A stretch of 64,000 bases of DNA from Streptomyces typhae (GCF_009755605.1 NZ_WPNZ01000023.1:62001-126000), one strand, 5' to 3'. Positions 25,545 through 37,200 are shown, counted from the stretch's first letter. Notes: generated by a model from the letters alone, not told the origin. Program-made: numbers and translations.

Positions 25545-26699
25545 ATGGCGGGTCTGCCGCATGTGCCGAGAGTTCCGTACGAGCCGGGGATTCCGTCCGG
25601 ACCGGGGGCCCGAGGCGAGCCGGAGCCCCGGGGCGAGCCGGGGGCCTGGGACGGGCCGGGGGCTCCGGTTGACCCGGACGGCGAGTTGTTCGCGCGGCTG
25701 GAGGGGTTCGTGGGGCGGCCCGCCGTTGTGGCCGCGCGCGGCAAGGATCCGGTGAACGCCCCGATGATCAGGCACTGGTGCGAGGCGATGGGCGACACGC
25801 ACGCCGCGTACGCCGGAGCGGACGCCGTCGCACCGCCGACCATGCTCCAGGTGTGGACGATGGGCGGCCTCTCCGGGCACTCCGGTTCCTCCGAGCAGTC
25901 CGGGCCCTTCCAGCAGTCCGGCTCCTCCGAGCAGTCCGGCTCCTCCGAGCACTCCGGCCGCTCGGAGGCGTACGACGAGCTGTTCGCGCTCCTCGACGAC
26001 GCCGGTTGCACCTCCGTGGTGGCGACCGACTGCGAACAGGAGTATCTGCGTCCGCTGCGCCCCGGTGACGAGATCACCTTCGACGCGGTGATCGAGGAGG
26101 TGTCGGAGCGCAAGACGACCAGGCTCGGCAAGGGCCACTTCGTGACCACGCGGATGGACGTCCGCGCGAACGGAGAACCCGCCGGGACGCACCGCTTCCG
26201 GATCCTGAAATACGCCCCCGCACGCCGACGACCGGACGATGCGGCGCCACCGGCCGCCGGGAGCCGGCGGCCGCGACCCGTGATCAACAGGGACAACGCG
26301 GGATTCTGGGACGGCGTCGCCCGGCACGAACTGCTCATCCAACGCTGCACCGCCTGCGCCCGGCTGCGTTTTCCCTGGCTGCCCGGCTGCAACGGCTGCG
26401 GTGCGCCGGAGTGGGACACGGTCGCGGCGGGCGGCGACGGCACGGTGTTCTCGTACGTCGTGCTGCACCATCCCCCGTTCCCCGCCTTCGACCCCCCGTA
26501 CGCGGTCGTGCTCGTCGAGCTGGCGGAGGGGGTGCGGATCATCAGTGAACTAGTGGGGGTGGCACACGACGAGGTGCGGATCGGGATGCCGGTGCGGCTC
26601 GACTTCCGGCGCGTCGACGAGGAGTGGGAGCTGCCCGTGTTCCGGCCGGTCGCGTCTCCGGCGTACGAGGGGGCCGTACCTCCGGAGGAGCCCGTATGA
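25545..26699 (+). CDS. ChsH2-like protein: MaoC-type hydratase half plus DUF35 OB-fold
   Basis: 384 residues from ATG 25545 (GGAGGGACGAGG upstream). Domain 1 (about 45-225) is a hot-dog MaoC/FAS1-like dehydratase half; domain 2 (about 245-375) is DUF35, with zinc-ribbon cysteines CTAC and CNGC around an RFPWLPG segment and an OB-fold. This order is that of ChsH2, which pairs with ChsH1 to form an acyl-CoA hydratase and with an Ltp2 aldolase in steroid side-chain degradation. Domain 1 is interrupted by a Ser/Glu/Gln-rich pentad repeat (SSEQSG type, residues about 108-135), an atypical insertion. First gene of a three-gene coupled operon. Confidence 0.88.
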   Translation: MAGLPHVPRVPYEPGIPSGPGARGEPEPRGEPGAWDGPGAPVDPDGELFARLEGFVGRPAVVAARGKDPVNAPMIRHWCEAMGDTHAAYAGADAVAPPTMLQVWTMGGLSGHSGSSEQSGPFQQSGSSEQSGSSEHSGRSEAYDELFALLDDAGCTSVVATDCEQEYLRPLRPGDEITFDAVIEEVSERKTTRLGKGHFVTTRMDVRANGEPAGTHRFRILKYAPARRRPDDAAPPAAGSRRPRPVINRDNAGFWDGVARHELLIQRCTACARLRFPWLPGCNGCGAPEWDTVAAGGDGTVFSYVVLHHPPFPAFDPPYAVVLVELAEGVRIISELVGVAHDEVRIGMPVRLDFRRVDEEWELPVFRPVASPAYEGAVPPEEPV

Positions 26700-27160
26700 C
26701 CAGGTCAGGTACCTCTCTCCCGCCTCTGGAGATCCCCGTCACCCGTACGTCGATCGTCGCCGGGGCCATCGCCTCGCGGGACTACCAGGACGTGCACCAC
26801 GACGCGGAGCTCGCGCGCGAGAAGGGTTCCCCCGACATCTTCATGAACATCCTCACGACGAACGGCCTGGTGGGCCGCTACATCACGGACTGCCTGGGCC
26901 CGGGAGCCACCTTGCGGAAGGTGTCGATCCGCCTTGGGGCGCCCAACTATCCCGGGGACACGTTGGTGTTGACGGGCACGGTCGAGTCGGAGACCCGGGG
27001 CGGCGGCTCGGAAGCCACTCTCACCGTCCGGGTCGTCGGCGCCAACAGCATCGGCAAGCATGTGACGGGCACGGTCACGGTGACGGTTCCCGCAGGTCAG
27101 GGCGGTGCAGGCCGGGGCAGTGCAGGCCAGGGCAGTGCAGACCAGGGCGGCGCGGCATGA
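26696..27160 (+). CDS. ChsH1-like MaoC hydratase subunit
   Basis: 154 residues; ATG 26696 overlaps the upstream stop (ATGA). Hot-dog fold with the hydratase motif seen in ASRDYQDVHHDAELAREKG (Asp and His catalytic type) and a FMNILTTNGLVGRYITD helix. Probably forms the catalytic half of a heteromeric enoyl-CoA hydratase with the preceding protein. The last 20 residues are Gly/Gln/Ala/Ser repeats from a 15-bp DNA repeat, not part of the fold. Confidence 0.88.
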   Translation: MTRSGTSLPPLEIPVTRTSIVAGAIASRDYQDVHHDAELAREKGSPDIFMNILTTNGLVGRYITDCLGPGATLRKVSIRLGAPNYPGDTLVLTGTVESETRGGGSEATLTVRVVGANSIGKHVTGTVTVTVPAGQGGAGRGSAGQGSADQGGAA

Positions 27161-28323
27161 GCGTACGGAACAAGGACGGTCTCGGCGGGCGGGCGGCGAT
27201 CGTCGGGACAGGCGCCACGGAGTTCTCCAAGGACTCCGGACGCAGCGAGCTGAAGCTGGCCGTGGAGGCGGTGCGGTCCGCGCTCGACGACGCGGGGCTG
27301 CGGCCGGCCGACGTCGACGGCCTGGTCACGTTCACGATGGACACCAGCCCGGAGATCACGGTGGCGCAGGCCGCGGGCATGGGGGAACTGTCGTTCTTCT
27401 CCCGCGTGCACTACGGCGGCGGCGCGGCCTGTGCGACCGTGCAACAGGCGGCGCTCGCGGTGGCGAGCGGAGTGGCCGAAGTGGTCGTCTGCTACCGGGC
27501 GTTCAACGAGCGCTCCGGCCGCCGCTTCGGCTCCGGGGTGCAGCACAGGGAGCCGTCGGCGGAGGGCGCGGCGCTCGGCTGGGCGCTGCCGTTCGGCCTG
27601 CTCACGCCCGCGTCGTGGGTGGCGATGGCGGCTCGGCGCTATCTGCATGCGTACGGTCTCGCGCCGGAGGTCTTCGGGCATGTCGCGGTCACCGACCGGA
27701 AGTACGCGGCGACGAACCCGGCGGCGTACTTCTTCGGCAGACCCATCACGTTGGCGGAGCACGCGGCGTCGCGGTGGATCGTCGAGCCGCTGCGCCTCCT
27801 CGACTGCTGCCAGGAGACGGACGGCGGGCAGGCGCTCGTGGTGACGAGCGTGGAACGCGCCCGTGACCTGCGGCGACCGCCCGCGGTCATCGCCGCCGCG
27901 GCGCAGGGCGCGGGCCGGGCACAGGAGCAGATGACGAGCTTCTACCGCGACGACCTCACCGGTCTGCCCGAAATGGGAGTGGTCGCGCGGCAGTTGTGGC
28001 GGGCCGCGGGCCTCTCGCCGCGGGAGGTGGACGTGGGGATCCTGTACGACCACTTCACTCCGTTCGTGCTGATGCAACTGGAGGAGTTCGGGTTCTGCGC
28101 TGCTGGTGAGGGGGCGGAGTTCGTGGCGGAGGAGCGGTTGCCGCTGAACACGCACGGGGGGCAGCTCGGTGAGGCGTATCTGCACGGGATGAACGGCGTC
28201 GCCGAGGCCGTGCGGCAGGTGCGGGGCACGGCGGTGAACCAGATACGCGACGCCGCGCGCGTCCTGGTGACGGCGGGCACCGGTGTCCCCACATCGGGGC
28301 TGATTATCGCGGCGGACGGCTGA
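27157..28323 (+). CDS. Ltp2-like thiolase-fold lipid-transfer protein (retro-aldolase candidate)
   Basis: 388 residues, 4-bp overlap with the MaoC gene. Thiolase fold of the SCP-x/lipid-transfer type: AIVGTGATEFSKDSGRSE at the N-terminus, GGGAACATVQQAALAVASG, and C-terminal NTHGGQLGEAYLHGMNGV. It lacks the normal thiolase active-site context, as known for Ltp2, which cleaves a beta-hydroxyacyl-CoA made by the ChsH1-ChsH2 hydratase and docks on the DUF35 domain. With the two preceding genes it forms a complete hydratase-aldolase module; the substrate could be a steroid or other branched side chain. No acyl-CoA dehydrogenase lies adjacent. Confidence 0.88.
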   Translation: MSVRNKDGLGGRAAIVGTGATEFSKDSGRSELKLAVEAVRSALDDAGLRPADVDGLVTFTMDTSPEITVAQAAGMGELSFFSRVHYGGGAACATVQQAALAVASGVAEVVVCYRAFNERSGRRFGSGVQHREPSAEGAALGWALPFGLLTPASWVAMAARRYLHAYGLAPEVFGHVAVTDRKYAATNPAAYFFGRPITLAEHAASRWIVEPLRLLDCCQETDGGQALVVTSVERARDLRRPPAVIAAAAQGAGRAQEQMTSFYRDDLTGLPEMGVVARQLWRAAGLSPREVDVGILYDHFTPFVLMQLEEFGFCAAGEGAEFVAEERLPLNTHGGQLGEAYLHGMNGVAEAVRQVRGTAVNQIRDAARVLVTAGTGVPTSGLIIAADG

Positions 28324-28375
28324 ACGCGGCGCGTGTCCCGCGCCCGGCGGCGGGCCCGACCCGTTCACTCGCCGT

Positions 28376-29227
28376 ATGCGCCACCGAAAGATGCTCTTGG
28401 GACTAGTACTTGGCCTGGCCGCGGCGACGCTGGCCATGGACACGACCACACCGACCGATGCGAGGTCGGCCGACGTGGGGCCGCCCGCCGCCGGAGGCGG
28501 ACGCGCCGCCCCCGCCACCTTCTACGGCCGGGCCTTCGACACCTGTCAGGCACCGCCCGTCGACACGATGCGGCGCTGGCTCGCGTCCGACTACGGCGCG
28601 GTGGGGGTGTACTTCGGGGGCCGCGGCCGGGCCTGCGCCAAGCAGAAGCACCTGAGCCGGGAGTGGCTGAGCAAGGTGGACGACCTGGGCTGGCGGGTCC
28701 TTCCGGTGTACGTCGGCTCCCAGTCCCCGTGCGTCGTGGCGAAGAACAAGCAGCACGTCCGCATCGGGAGCGACCCCTGGAAGCAGGGCACCCAGGAGGG
28801 CGCGGACGCGGTCGAGCGTGCCGGGGACATGGGCATCCGACCGGAGAGCCCGCTCTACCTGGACATGGAGGCGTACCGGTACAAGCAGCGGGACTGCGCC
28901 AAGGACACGCTCTCCTTCGTCCGCGCCTGGAACCGCGAAGTACGCAGCCACGACTACGTACCGGGCTTCTACAGCAGCGCCAATTCCGGCGTAACGCACA
29001 TGGACCAGGCACGGCGCGACGGCGTACGGGACCTGCCGTCGGTGATGTGGTTCGCGCGCTGGCACACCGACCCCGACCTGAACGGCGAGCCCGCGCTCGG
29101 CCGCGACGCCTGGCAGCCCAACAGCCGCATCCACCAGTACGCGGGCAACGTCACGGAGCGCCACGGCGGGCGCACCGTCACCATCGACCGCAACCTCGTG
29201 GACGCACCGGTGGCCACGCTGGGCTAG
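28376..29227 (+). CDS. Secreted DUF1906 (glycoside-hydrolase-like) protein
   Basis: 283 residues. Signal peptide MRHRKMLLGLVLGLAAATLA. The DUF1906 TIM-barrel domain covers about 45-280: FYGRAFDTCQAP at the start, AVGVYFGG, VLPVYVGSQ, YLDMEAY (acidic residues at the strand end as in GH25-like barrels), PGFYSSANSG and IHQYAGNV...IDRNLVD. Resembles Rv2525c-type and other actinobacterial cell-wall glycosidase-like proteins; activity unproven. A perfect inverted repeat overlaps the stop. Confidence 0.88.
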   Translation: MRHRKMLLGLVLGLAAATLAMDTTTPTDARSADVGPPAAGGGRAAPATFYGRAFDTCQAPPVDTMRRWLASDYGAVGVYFGGRGRACAKQKHLSREWLSKVDDLGWRVLPVYVGSQSPCVVAKNKQHVRIGSDPWKQGTQEGADAVERAGDMGIRPESPLYLDMEAYRYKQRDCAKDTLSFVRAWNREVRSHDYVPGFYSSANSGVTHMDQARRDGVRDLPSVMWFARWHTDPDLNGEPALGRDAWQPNSRIHQYAGNVTERHGGRTVTIDRNLVDAPVATLG

Positions 29228-29268
29228 GCCCTGTCGTCATGTGGCAGGTGGGAGTCTGACGACAGGCC
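29226..29268 (+). terminator. Terminator after the DUF1906 gene
   Basis: GGCC(C)TGTCGTCA (29227-29239) pairs with TGACGACAGGCC (29257-29268); 12-bp stem with one bulged C, starting at the stop codon. Confidence 0.75.
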
Positions 29269-29508
29269 TTAGGAGGCTCCCGGGGTCGGGCGCTTCGCAC
29301 CGGCGCACTCCGCGTGCGCCGGACCCGCGCCCCCTGCGCGGTCGATATGGCCGATCGCGTACACCTCAGGGTTGAACCCGCAGGGGTCCGCCGCGTCTCC
29401 TCCACCTTCAGGAGGTGGGGCTGGCTCCCCTCGTACAACCTGAGGCGGACAAGGCTTCGGGACCTGCGGCCGATCCGCTGATGTAGGGGTCGCTTCTAGC
29501 GTGGAGCC

Positions 29509-30072
29509 ATGACCGCATCCATGGTGACCGTGTGCACCAGCGCATCGAAGGCCGCGACGCGGACCACGAGTCCTTCCGCCTACCCGTCGTTCGCCTCTTA
29601 TGTACGGGCGCGTCAGCCGGTGCTCCTGCGCACCGCCCGCTCGCTGACGGCGAACCCGAGCGATGCCGAGGACCTGCTGCAGACGGCGCTGACGAAGACG
29701 TATGTGGCCTGGGACCGGATCGAGGACCACCGGGCGCTCGACGGCTATGTCCGCCGGGCCCTGCTGAACACGCGCACCTCGCAGTGGCGCAAGCGCAAAG
29801 TCGACGAGTTCGCCTGCGACGAGCTGCCCGAGCCCGAGACCGTCCCGGCCGGTGACCCGGCCGAGCAGCAGGCGCTCCACGATGCGATGTGGCGCGCGAT
29901 CATGAAGCTGCCCGCGCGGCAGCGGGCGATGGTCGTCCTGCGGTACTACGAGGACCTGAGCGAGGCCCAGACGGCCGAGGTGCTCGGGGTGTCCATCGGC
30001 ACGGTGAAGAGCGCCGTGTCCCGCGCGCTCGGCAAGCTCCGTGAGGACCCGGAGCTGACGCCGGTCCGCTGA
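29509..30072 (+). CDS. ECF sigma factor, SigE family
   Basis: 187 residues. Sigma-70 region 2 (about 30-95: RTARSLTANPSDAEDLLQTALTK) and region 4 (about 125-180: LPARQRAMVVLRYYEDLSEA, followed by an HTH VLGVSIGTVKSAVSRAL). No anti-sigma gene adjoins it. TAGCGT at 29497-29502, six bases before ATG, and no Shine-Dalgarno sequence suggest a leaderless mRNA. The stop is followed by 11-bp tandem repeats. Confidence 0.92.
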   Translation: MTASMVTVCTSASKAATRTTSPSAYPSFASYVRARQPVLLRTARSLTANPSDAEDLLQTALTKTYVAWDRIEDHRALDGYVRRALLNTRTSQWRKRKVDEFACDELPEPETVPAGDPAEQQALHDAMWRAIMKLPARQRAMVVLRYYEDLSEAQTAEVLGVSIGTVKSAVSRALGKLREDPELTPVR

Positions 30073-30130
30073 CACCGAGGATCGACGGGGCCGGTCCACC
30101 GAGGCTCCACCGAGGCTCCACCGAGGTCCG
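30071..30130. repeat. 11-bp tandem repeat behind the sigma factor gene
   Basis: CACCGAGGCTC at 30097, 30108 and 30119, with related copies around 30073 and 30088, beginning at the stop codon. Confidence 0.7.
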
Positions 30131-30301
30131 GCCGCTCGGTCGCCGGCCGAGTCGGCGCGTCGGCCGTACGCGGTGATTTTTCCCTTGATGTGCTCCCGCG
30201 GTAGTGACATACCGCGCGGTATGCGGCAAGAATCTGGGGCTACTGCCAGGTAGCGCGCCGGGGCCACCCGGTCGCCCGTGCCACGCCCCCGGGAGGACGC
30301 C

Positions 30302-31951
<1,650 letters not shown>

Positions 31952-31955
31952 GCTT

Positions 31956-32050
31956 GCCGGGTCCGCTGGTCCGCCGGGTTCTCCGGGTCCGCCGGGTCCG
32001 CCGGGTTCTCCGGGTCCGCCGGGCCCGCCGAGCCCGCCGAGCCCGTGGGT
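31956..32050. repeat. 9-bp CCGGGTCCG-type tandem repeats after fadD
   Basis: About nine imperfect units (GTCCGCCGG/TTCTCCGGG) fill the gap between the convergent fadD and MFS genes, starting within 5 bp of the fadD stop. Confidence 0.7.
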
Positions 32051-32060
32051 CCTCCCTCTC

Positions 32061-33326
32061 CTACTTGCGTAGGCGCAGCGACGTCACCCCCCAGCCCACC
32101 GCCAGGCAGCCCGCGGCCACCGCGCACACCCCGGTCCAGCCCCAGTGCGTGAACGCCGTGCCCGCGAGGGCGGAGGCCAGGGCGCCGCCCGCGAAACCGG
32201 CCACCACATAGGCGGTGTTGGCGACCGCCGGGGTGGAGGTCGTGGTCAGGGCCAGGGTCTGGTTGGCGACATGGCTCGCGACAAGCGCCGCGTGCACGAG
32301 GACCGCCGCCGCGCACAGCGCCCACAGCCGCTCGCCGCCCAGCCAGAACAGCGGCACCGACACCGCCGCGAGGCTGTACGCCGACGCCACCACCCTGCCC
32401 GCGCCGAACCGGTCCACGAGCCCGCCCGCGATCGGCGCCACCAGGCTCGCCGCGAGCCCGAAGAGGCCGAAGAGCCCGGCCGCGCCGGTCGTCATGCCGT
32501 ACCCGTCGCCCTCGTTCGTGAGGAGGAGCGCGAGGGAGGTCCACAGCGCGCTCCACGCGCCGTACATTCCGCCCTGGCGTATGCAGGCCCGGCGCAGCTC
32601 CCGTGAGCCGCGCACCACGCCGGGGAGTCGGGCGAGGCCGCCGAACAGCGGGCCCGTGCGGCGGTGGGTCTCCTTGGGCAGGGCGGCCGCGGAGGCGAGA
32701 CCGAGCACCGCCGTGAGCACGGCCGCGCCGAGGAAGACCCAGCGCCAGCCGAAGGCCTGCCCGGCGAGACCGCCGAGGACCCGGGCCGCCACGACGCCGG
32801 TGAAGAGCCCGGCTATGACGGCCGCGACATGGCTGGCCCGCCGGTCGGCCGGTGCGCGGGCGGCCACCAGGGGCACGAGCAGCTGCGGGACGACCGTCGC
32901 CGTGGAGGCGATCAGGACGGCGGCGGCGAGCACGGTGGTGCCGGACGCCGCCGCGCCCAGGACCAGCGCGGCCGTCGTCGCCAGGGACAGGGCCGCGACG
33001 AGCTTGCGGCGGTCGACCCGGTCGCCGAGCGGCGCGAAGAACAGCAGCCCCGCCGCGTACCCGAACTGGGCCACCGAGGCGATCCAGGCCACGCCCGACG
33101 GGGTCGAGCCGAAGTCCTCGGCGATGAGGGGGAGCAGCGGCGCGGCGACGTAGATGTTCGCCGCGGTGACCGCCGTGCAGACGGCTATGAGGACGAGGAA
33201 CGCGCGCGGCGGGAGGCCTGCCGCGGGGACGGGCGGGGGTGTGCGCGCCCTCGGCCGGCCCGGTGCCGTGGGTCGGGCTCCCTCCACCGTCAGGGCGCCC
33301 GGCGGGGGCGGCGTGGCTGAAGACAT
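32061..33326 (-). CDS. MFS efflux transporter (SCO4007-like)
   Basis: 421 residues from ATG 33326 (GAGGAG ten bases upstream). Pro-rich N-terminus then about twelve TM segments; motif [10 protein letters not shown] between TM2 and TM3. Divergent from a TetR gene with two matching palindromes between them. I recall the equivalent S. coelicolor pair SCO4007/SCO4008, in which SCO4008 represses the SCO4007 efflux gene and recognises cationic drugs. The role here is assigned by that resemblance and by layout. Confidence 0.9.
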   Translation of the reverse strand: MSSATPPPPGALTVEGARPTAPGRPRARTPPPVPAAGLPPRAFLVLIAVCTAVTAANIYVAAPLLPLIAEDFGSTPSGVAWIASVAQFGYAAGLLFFAPLGDRVDRRKLVAALSLATTAALVLGAAASGTTVLAAAVLIASTATVVPQLLVPLVAARAPADRRASHVAAVIAGLFTGVVAARVLGGLAGQAFGWRWVFLGAAVLTAVLGLASAAALPKETHRRTGPLFGGLARLPGVVRGSRELRRACIRQGGMYGAWSALWTSLALLLTNEGDGYGMTTGAAGLFGLFGLAASLVAPIAGGLVDRFGAGRVVASAYSLAAVSVPLFWLGGERLWALCAAAVLVHAALVASHVANQTLALTTTSTPAVANTAYVVAGFAGGALASALAGTAFTHWGWTGVCAVAAGCLAVGWGVTSLRLRK

Positions 33327-33358
33327 GGGCGACGGGCTCCTCTGTGCGTCGGGGGGCG

Positions 33359-33415
33359 TGATGCAGCGTGATGCAGGCAGTACGGCAGGCAGTACGGCAG
33401 GCAGTACGGCAGTTT
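33359..33415. repeat. 12-bp GCAGGCAGTACG tandem repeat in the MFS leader
   Basis: GGCAGGCAGTAC recurs three to four times between the MFS start and the first operator, 33-89 bp upstream of the MFS ATG. It may be leader spacing sequence. Confidence 0.65.
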
Positions 33416-33418
33416 CGT

Positions 33419-33434
33419 AACCAACTGGTTGGTT
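33419..33434. promoter_or_regulatory. TetR operator 1
   Basis: AACCAACTGGTTGGTT, a near-perfect 16-bp palindrome in the MFS/TetR divergent region; matches operator 2 at 14 of 16 positions. Confidence 0.8.
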
Positions 33435-33469
33435 GCAAGTCTGAGGCTCCGGCTCGAAGACTGTCAAGC

Positions 33470-33485
33470 AACCAAACGGTTGGTT
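33470..33485. promoter_or_regulatory. TetR operator 2
   Basis: AACCAAACGGTTGGTT, centred 51 bp from operator 1 and ending 28 bp before the TetR ATG. Two copies of the same palindrome imply coordinated repression of the exporter and autoregulation. Confidence 0.8.
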
Positions 33486-33513
33486 AGCGGTGAAGTTCGC
33501 TTACGCTGGCCCC

Positions 33514-34104
33514 ATGGGAGTGAGAGACCCCGAGGCCACGCGGGCCCGGATCTTCGACGCGGCGGTGGCGGAGTTCGCCCGGTTCGGCATCGCCGGCGCC
33601 CGCATCGACCGCATCGCGAGTGAGGCGAAAGCCAACAAGCAGCTCATCTACGCCTATTACGGCAACAAGGCGGAGCTCTTCGCGCAGGTCCTCGAAAAGC
33701 GGATGCTCGATCTGGCCGTCAGCGTGCCGCCGGACCCCGACGACATAGACGGCTGGATGGACCGTCTCATGGACTACCACGCCACCCACCCCGAGGTGCT
33801 GCGCCTGCTCTTCTGGGAGGGCATCGAGTACGGCGGCAGCGAGGAACTGCCGCACGAGTACGAGCGCCAGGTGCACTACGACCGGAAGGTCGCCACCTTC
33901 GAGGACGGCCAGGCGCGCGGGGTGATCACGGACGCCATCCCGGCACGGGACCTGCTGTTCATGCTGGTCGCGCTGGCCGGCTGGGCCTCCGCGGTACCGC
34001 AGATGCGGCGCATCCTCGCCGGTGCGGGGGACGAGGACAGGGCGCGCCTGCGGGCCTCGATCCGCGCGGCGGCGCGGCGCATCGCGGAGCCGTCCTCAGG
34101 CTGA
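33514..34104 (+). CDS. TetR-family repressor (SCO4008-like)
   Basis: 196 residues from ATG 33514 (GTG 33490 in frame is less likely because it directly follows operator 2). N-terminal HTH: ARIFDAAVAEFARFGIAGAR, IASEAKANKQLIYAYYGNKAELF. The C-terminal ligand domain (60-190) is all-helical with several acidic residues. Predicted to repress the divergent MFS exporter through the two AACCAAnYGGTTGGTT sites. Its stop codon begins a 16-bp repeat array. Confidence 0.92.
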   Translation: MGVRDPEATRARIFDAAVAEFARFGIAGARIDRIASEAKANKQLIYAYYGNKAELFAQVLEKRMLDLAVSVPPDPDDIDGWMDRLMDYHATHPEVLRLLFWEGIEYGGSEELPHEYERQVHYDRKVATFEDGQARGVITDAIPARDLLFMLVALAGWASAVPQMRRILAGAGDEDRARLRASIRAAARRIAEPSSG

Positions 34105-34250
34105 CTCCGGAAGCTCAGGATCCCTGGAGCGAAAGATCCCCTGAGGCTAGCTAAGGATCTCCTGAGGCTTGGGACTCCGGAGGCTTGGGACTTCTGATGC
34201 TCAGGGTCCCCTGAATCTCAGGATCCCTGAAGCTCAGGCCTCTGGAGCCA
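34093..34250. repeat. Degenerate 16/17-bp tandem repeat
   Basis: About nine imperfect units of the type AGCTCAGGATCCCTGA/GGCTTGGGACTCCGGA. The first copy, TCCTCAGGCTGACTCCGGA, contains the TetR stop codon. The array fills the 149-bp convergent gap up to the hybrid sensor gene. Confidence 0.75.
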
Positions 34251-34253
34251 CGT

Positions 34254-37200
34254 TCAGTTCGTACCGATCTTCGCGAGCAGGTCCACGATCCGGCTCTGCA
34301 CCTCGCCGCTCGTGGACCGCTCGGCCAGGAACAGTACGGTCTCGCCCGCGGCGAGCTTCGGCAGGTCGGTCTCGTCGACGGCGGCCGTGTAGACGACCAG
34401 CGGCGTGCGGTTCAACTGGCCGTTCGCGCGTAGCCAGTCGATGATCCCGGCACGCCGACGGCGTACCTGGAGGAGATCCATGACCACCAGGTTCGGGCGC
34501 ATCTGCGCGGCGAGCGTGACCGCGTCCGCGTCGCTCTCGGCCCGCGCCACCTGCATCCCGCGCCGTTCGAGCGTCGCGGTCAGGGCCAGCGCGATCTCCT
34601 CGTGCTCCTCGATGAGCAGCACGCGCGGGGGATGCTGTTCGCTGTCGCGCGGCGCGAGCGCCTTCAGGAGTACGGCCGGGTCGGCGCCGTACGCCGCCTC
34701 GCGCGACGCCTGCCCGAGTCCCGCGGTGACCAGGACGGGCACCTCGGCGGCGACCGCGGCCTGGCGCAGCGACTGAAGCGCGGTACGCGTGATCGGACCG
34801 GTCAGCGGGTCCACGAAGAGGGCCGCGGGGAACGCGGCGATCTGCGCGTCGACCTCCTCGCGCGAGTGCACGATGACGGGACGGTAGCCGCGGTCGCTGA
34901 GCGCCTGCTGGGTGGTGACGTCGGGTGCGGGCCACACCAGGAGACGGCGCGGGTTGTCCAGCGGCTCGGGCGGCAACTCGTCGTCCATGGGCTGCGGCTG
35001 CGGCCGGTTCGACACCTCCACGGCGCCTCCGGGGCCGTCGAGCAGCTCCGGCCCCTCGTCGGCGTCCTCGTCCGGAGCACCGATCGCGTAGGCACGGCCC
35101 GTGCCTTCGGTGGTCGGCGAGAGCCGGGGTTGCGGCTGCACCCTGGACTGCTGGGGCGCGGGCTGCTGGGCGGCGGGCTGTCGGGCGGCCTGCTGGGGCT
35201 GCGCCTGTGCTTGTGTCTGTGTCTGCGGCTGGGCTTGTGGGTGCGAGTTGGCCTTGGCCTGGCGCTCGTCGGCCGCGGGCTCAGGTGGCGTGGACAGCCG
35301 ACGCCGACGTCCCGAGCCACCTGCCGAAGGCTGCGCCGGGGTGTGGCCCTGGTCCGGCTGGGCGCCCTGCGGCTGGGGCTGGGGCAACGGCTGTGCGTGC
35401 GGGGAGGGCTGGGCCCCCTGGGGTTGTGGCTGGGCCTTGGCCTGCGGGGTCGTGCCTGCCTGGCGCGGGTGTCCCGGCTGGGCGGCGTTGGCCTGGCGTC
35501 CGAACGGCACGCCCTGCCCGAGCGTGCGCACGCTGATGGCACGCCCCTGGGTCGAGTTCGGGTCGACGGGTGCGGCCTCGGCGGGCAGCGGCTGGGCGGC
35601 ACGCGCGCGGGGGTCGCGTTCCGGGGGGAGGGCGGCGCCGGGCGGGGGCGCGGGGGTGCCCTGGGCGGGCGTGCCCCCGGCAGGCGTGCCCCCGGCGGGC
35701 GTACCGCTCGGCGAGGTGCCCTGGACCTGCTGGTTCTGAACCGGCATGCCCTGGGCGGGCGTCGACGCGTTGGGCACGGCAGTGTCGGCGGCCTGGGCCT
35801 GCCGGGCGCGTCGGCGGCCGGTGGGGTTCTGCTGCTGGGGGCCCGGAGCGGGGGTGCCTTGGGGCGGGGTGCCCTGGGCGGGAGTGCCCTGTGCGGGGGT
35901 GCCCACGGGAGTGCCTTGGGCAGGCGTGCCCTGGGCCGGGGTGCCCGGTGCGGCCACTGGACCGTGCGGCACGCCCTGTGCGTAGGGGGCGGCAGGACCG
36001 TACGGCATCGGGGCGGCCTGCGCCGGATGCGGCTCCACCGGGGTGTGGTCCTCGGTCGGGTCGTGCAGGGCGGCGGTGTGCTGCCCGGGGGCGTTCTGGC
36101 CGAGGGCGCGCTGTCCGGGGGCGTGCGTTTCGGGGGCGCGCTGTTCGGGGGTGTGTGGTTCGGGGGCGCGCTGTCCGGGCGTGTCCTGGCCGGAGGGGGC
36201 CACGGCACCAGGGGCCGCCCCGGGCGCGACGCCCGAAGCCCGCGCGGGCGCGCCCACCGGCACGCCCCCCTGCGCTCCGGAAGCCGCACCGCGCCGCGCA
36301 CCGGCGACACGGGCACCCCGCGCGCCCGCAGCCGGGACACCGTGTGCCGCAGCGGCCATGCCTTCCTGGGCCTGCGCGGCGTCTTCCGGCGCGCCGCTCT
36401 GTACGGGCATACCGCTCTGTACGGGCACACCGCTCTGTACGGGCACACCGCTGTGCGTGGGGACACCGCTCTGTACGGACACACCGCTCTGCGCGGGCGC
36501 GCCACCCTGCGAGGGGACACCCCCGCGAGTACGCGCCTGAAGGCCGGCCTGCACACCGGCCGGTACGTTCACCGAGGCGCCGACCTGCGCGGCACCGGCC
36601 TGTACGGGGGTGCCATGACCGGCACCGGCCTGCGCGGCGGCGCCATGACCGGCACCAACCTGCGCGACGCCCACCTGCTCGGCCATACCGGCCGCACCAC
36701 TGCCCGCCTCACGGTCGGCCTCGGCTGGCGGCAGCGCGAACACGCGCCCGCTGGTGGCCTCCTCCGCCGCGGCCCGCTCACGGGCCGCGGCCAGTGCACG
36801 CCGGGCCCGCCTGCCGCCGGGGCGCGGTGCTTCCCCGCCGACTTCCGGACCCTCTGCCTCCGGCCCGCTGGCGGGCTGCCCCGTACCCGAAGGCAACGCC
36901 AACGCCTGCTGCTCGCCACCGCGCCGGGCCCGCCGCCCGGTCGCCACGGCGATCTCCGCCGACGCGGGCCCGCCGTGCGGTCCGCCGTGCGGCGGTCCAC
37001 CCTGTGTGGGCACGCCCTGGGGCGGCACGGTCTCGCCGAGGGCGGCCGCTCCGGCGGCGTGCTCGGCAGCGGTCTTCACGGCACCCTCGGCCGGACTGGG
37101 CCGCCCGCGCCGTCGACCCGTACCACCCGAAGCTCCGCCCGAGGCCCCGTCCGACATGTCACCAGGCGCGGCACCGGAACCCGGCCCGGCGGCCCCGAGA

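Noticed and set aside
30278-30301. Upstream GTG start for fadD
   Set aside because: The GGGAGG preceding GTG 30302 is correctly spaced only for the later start.
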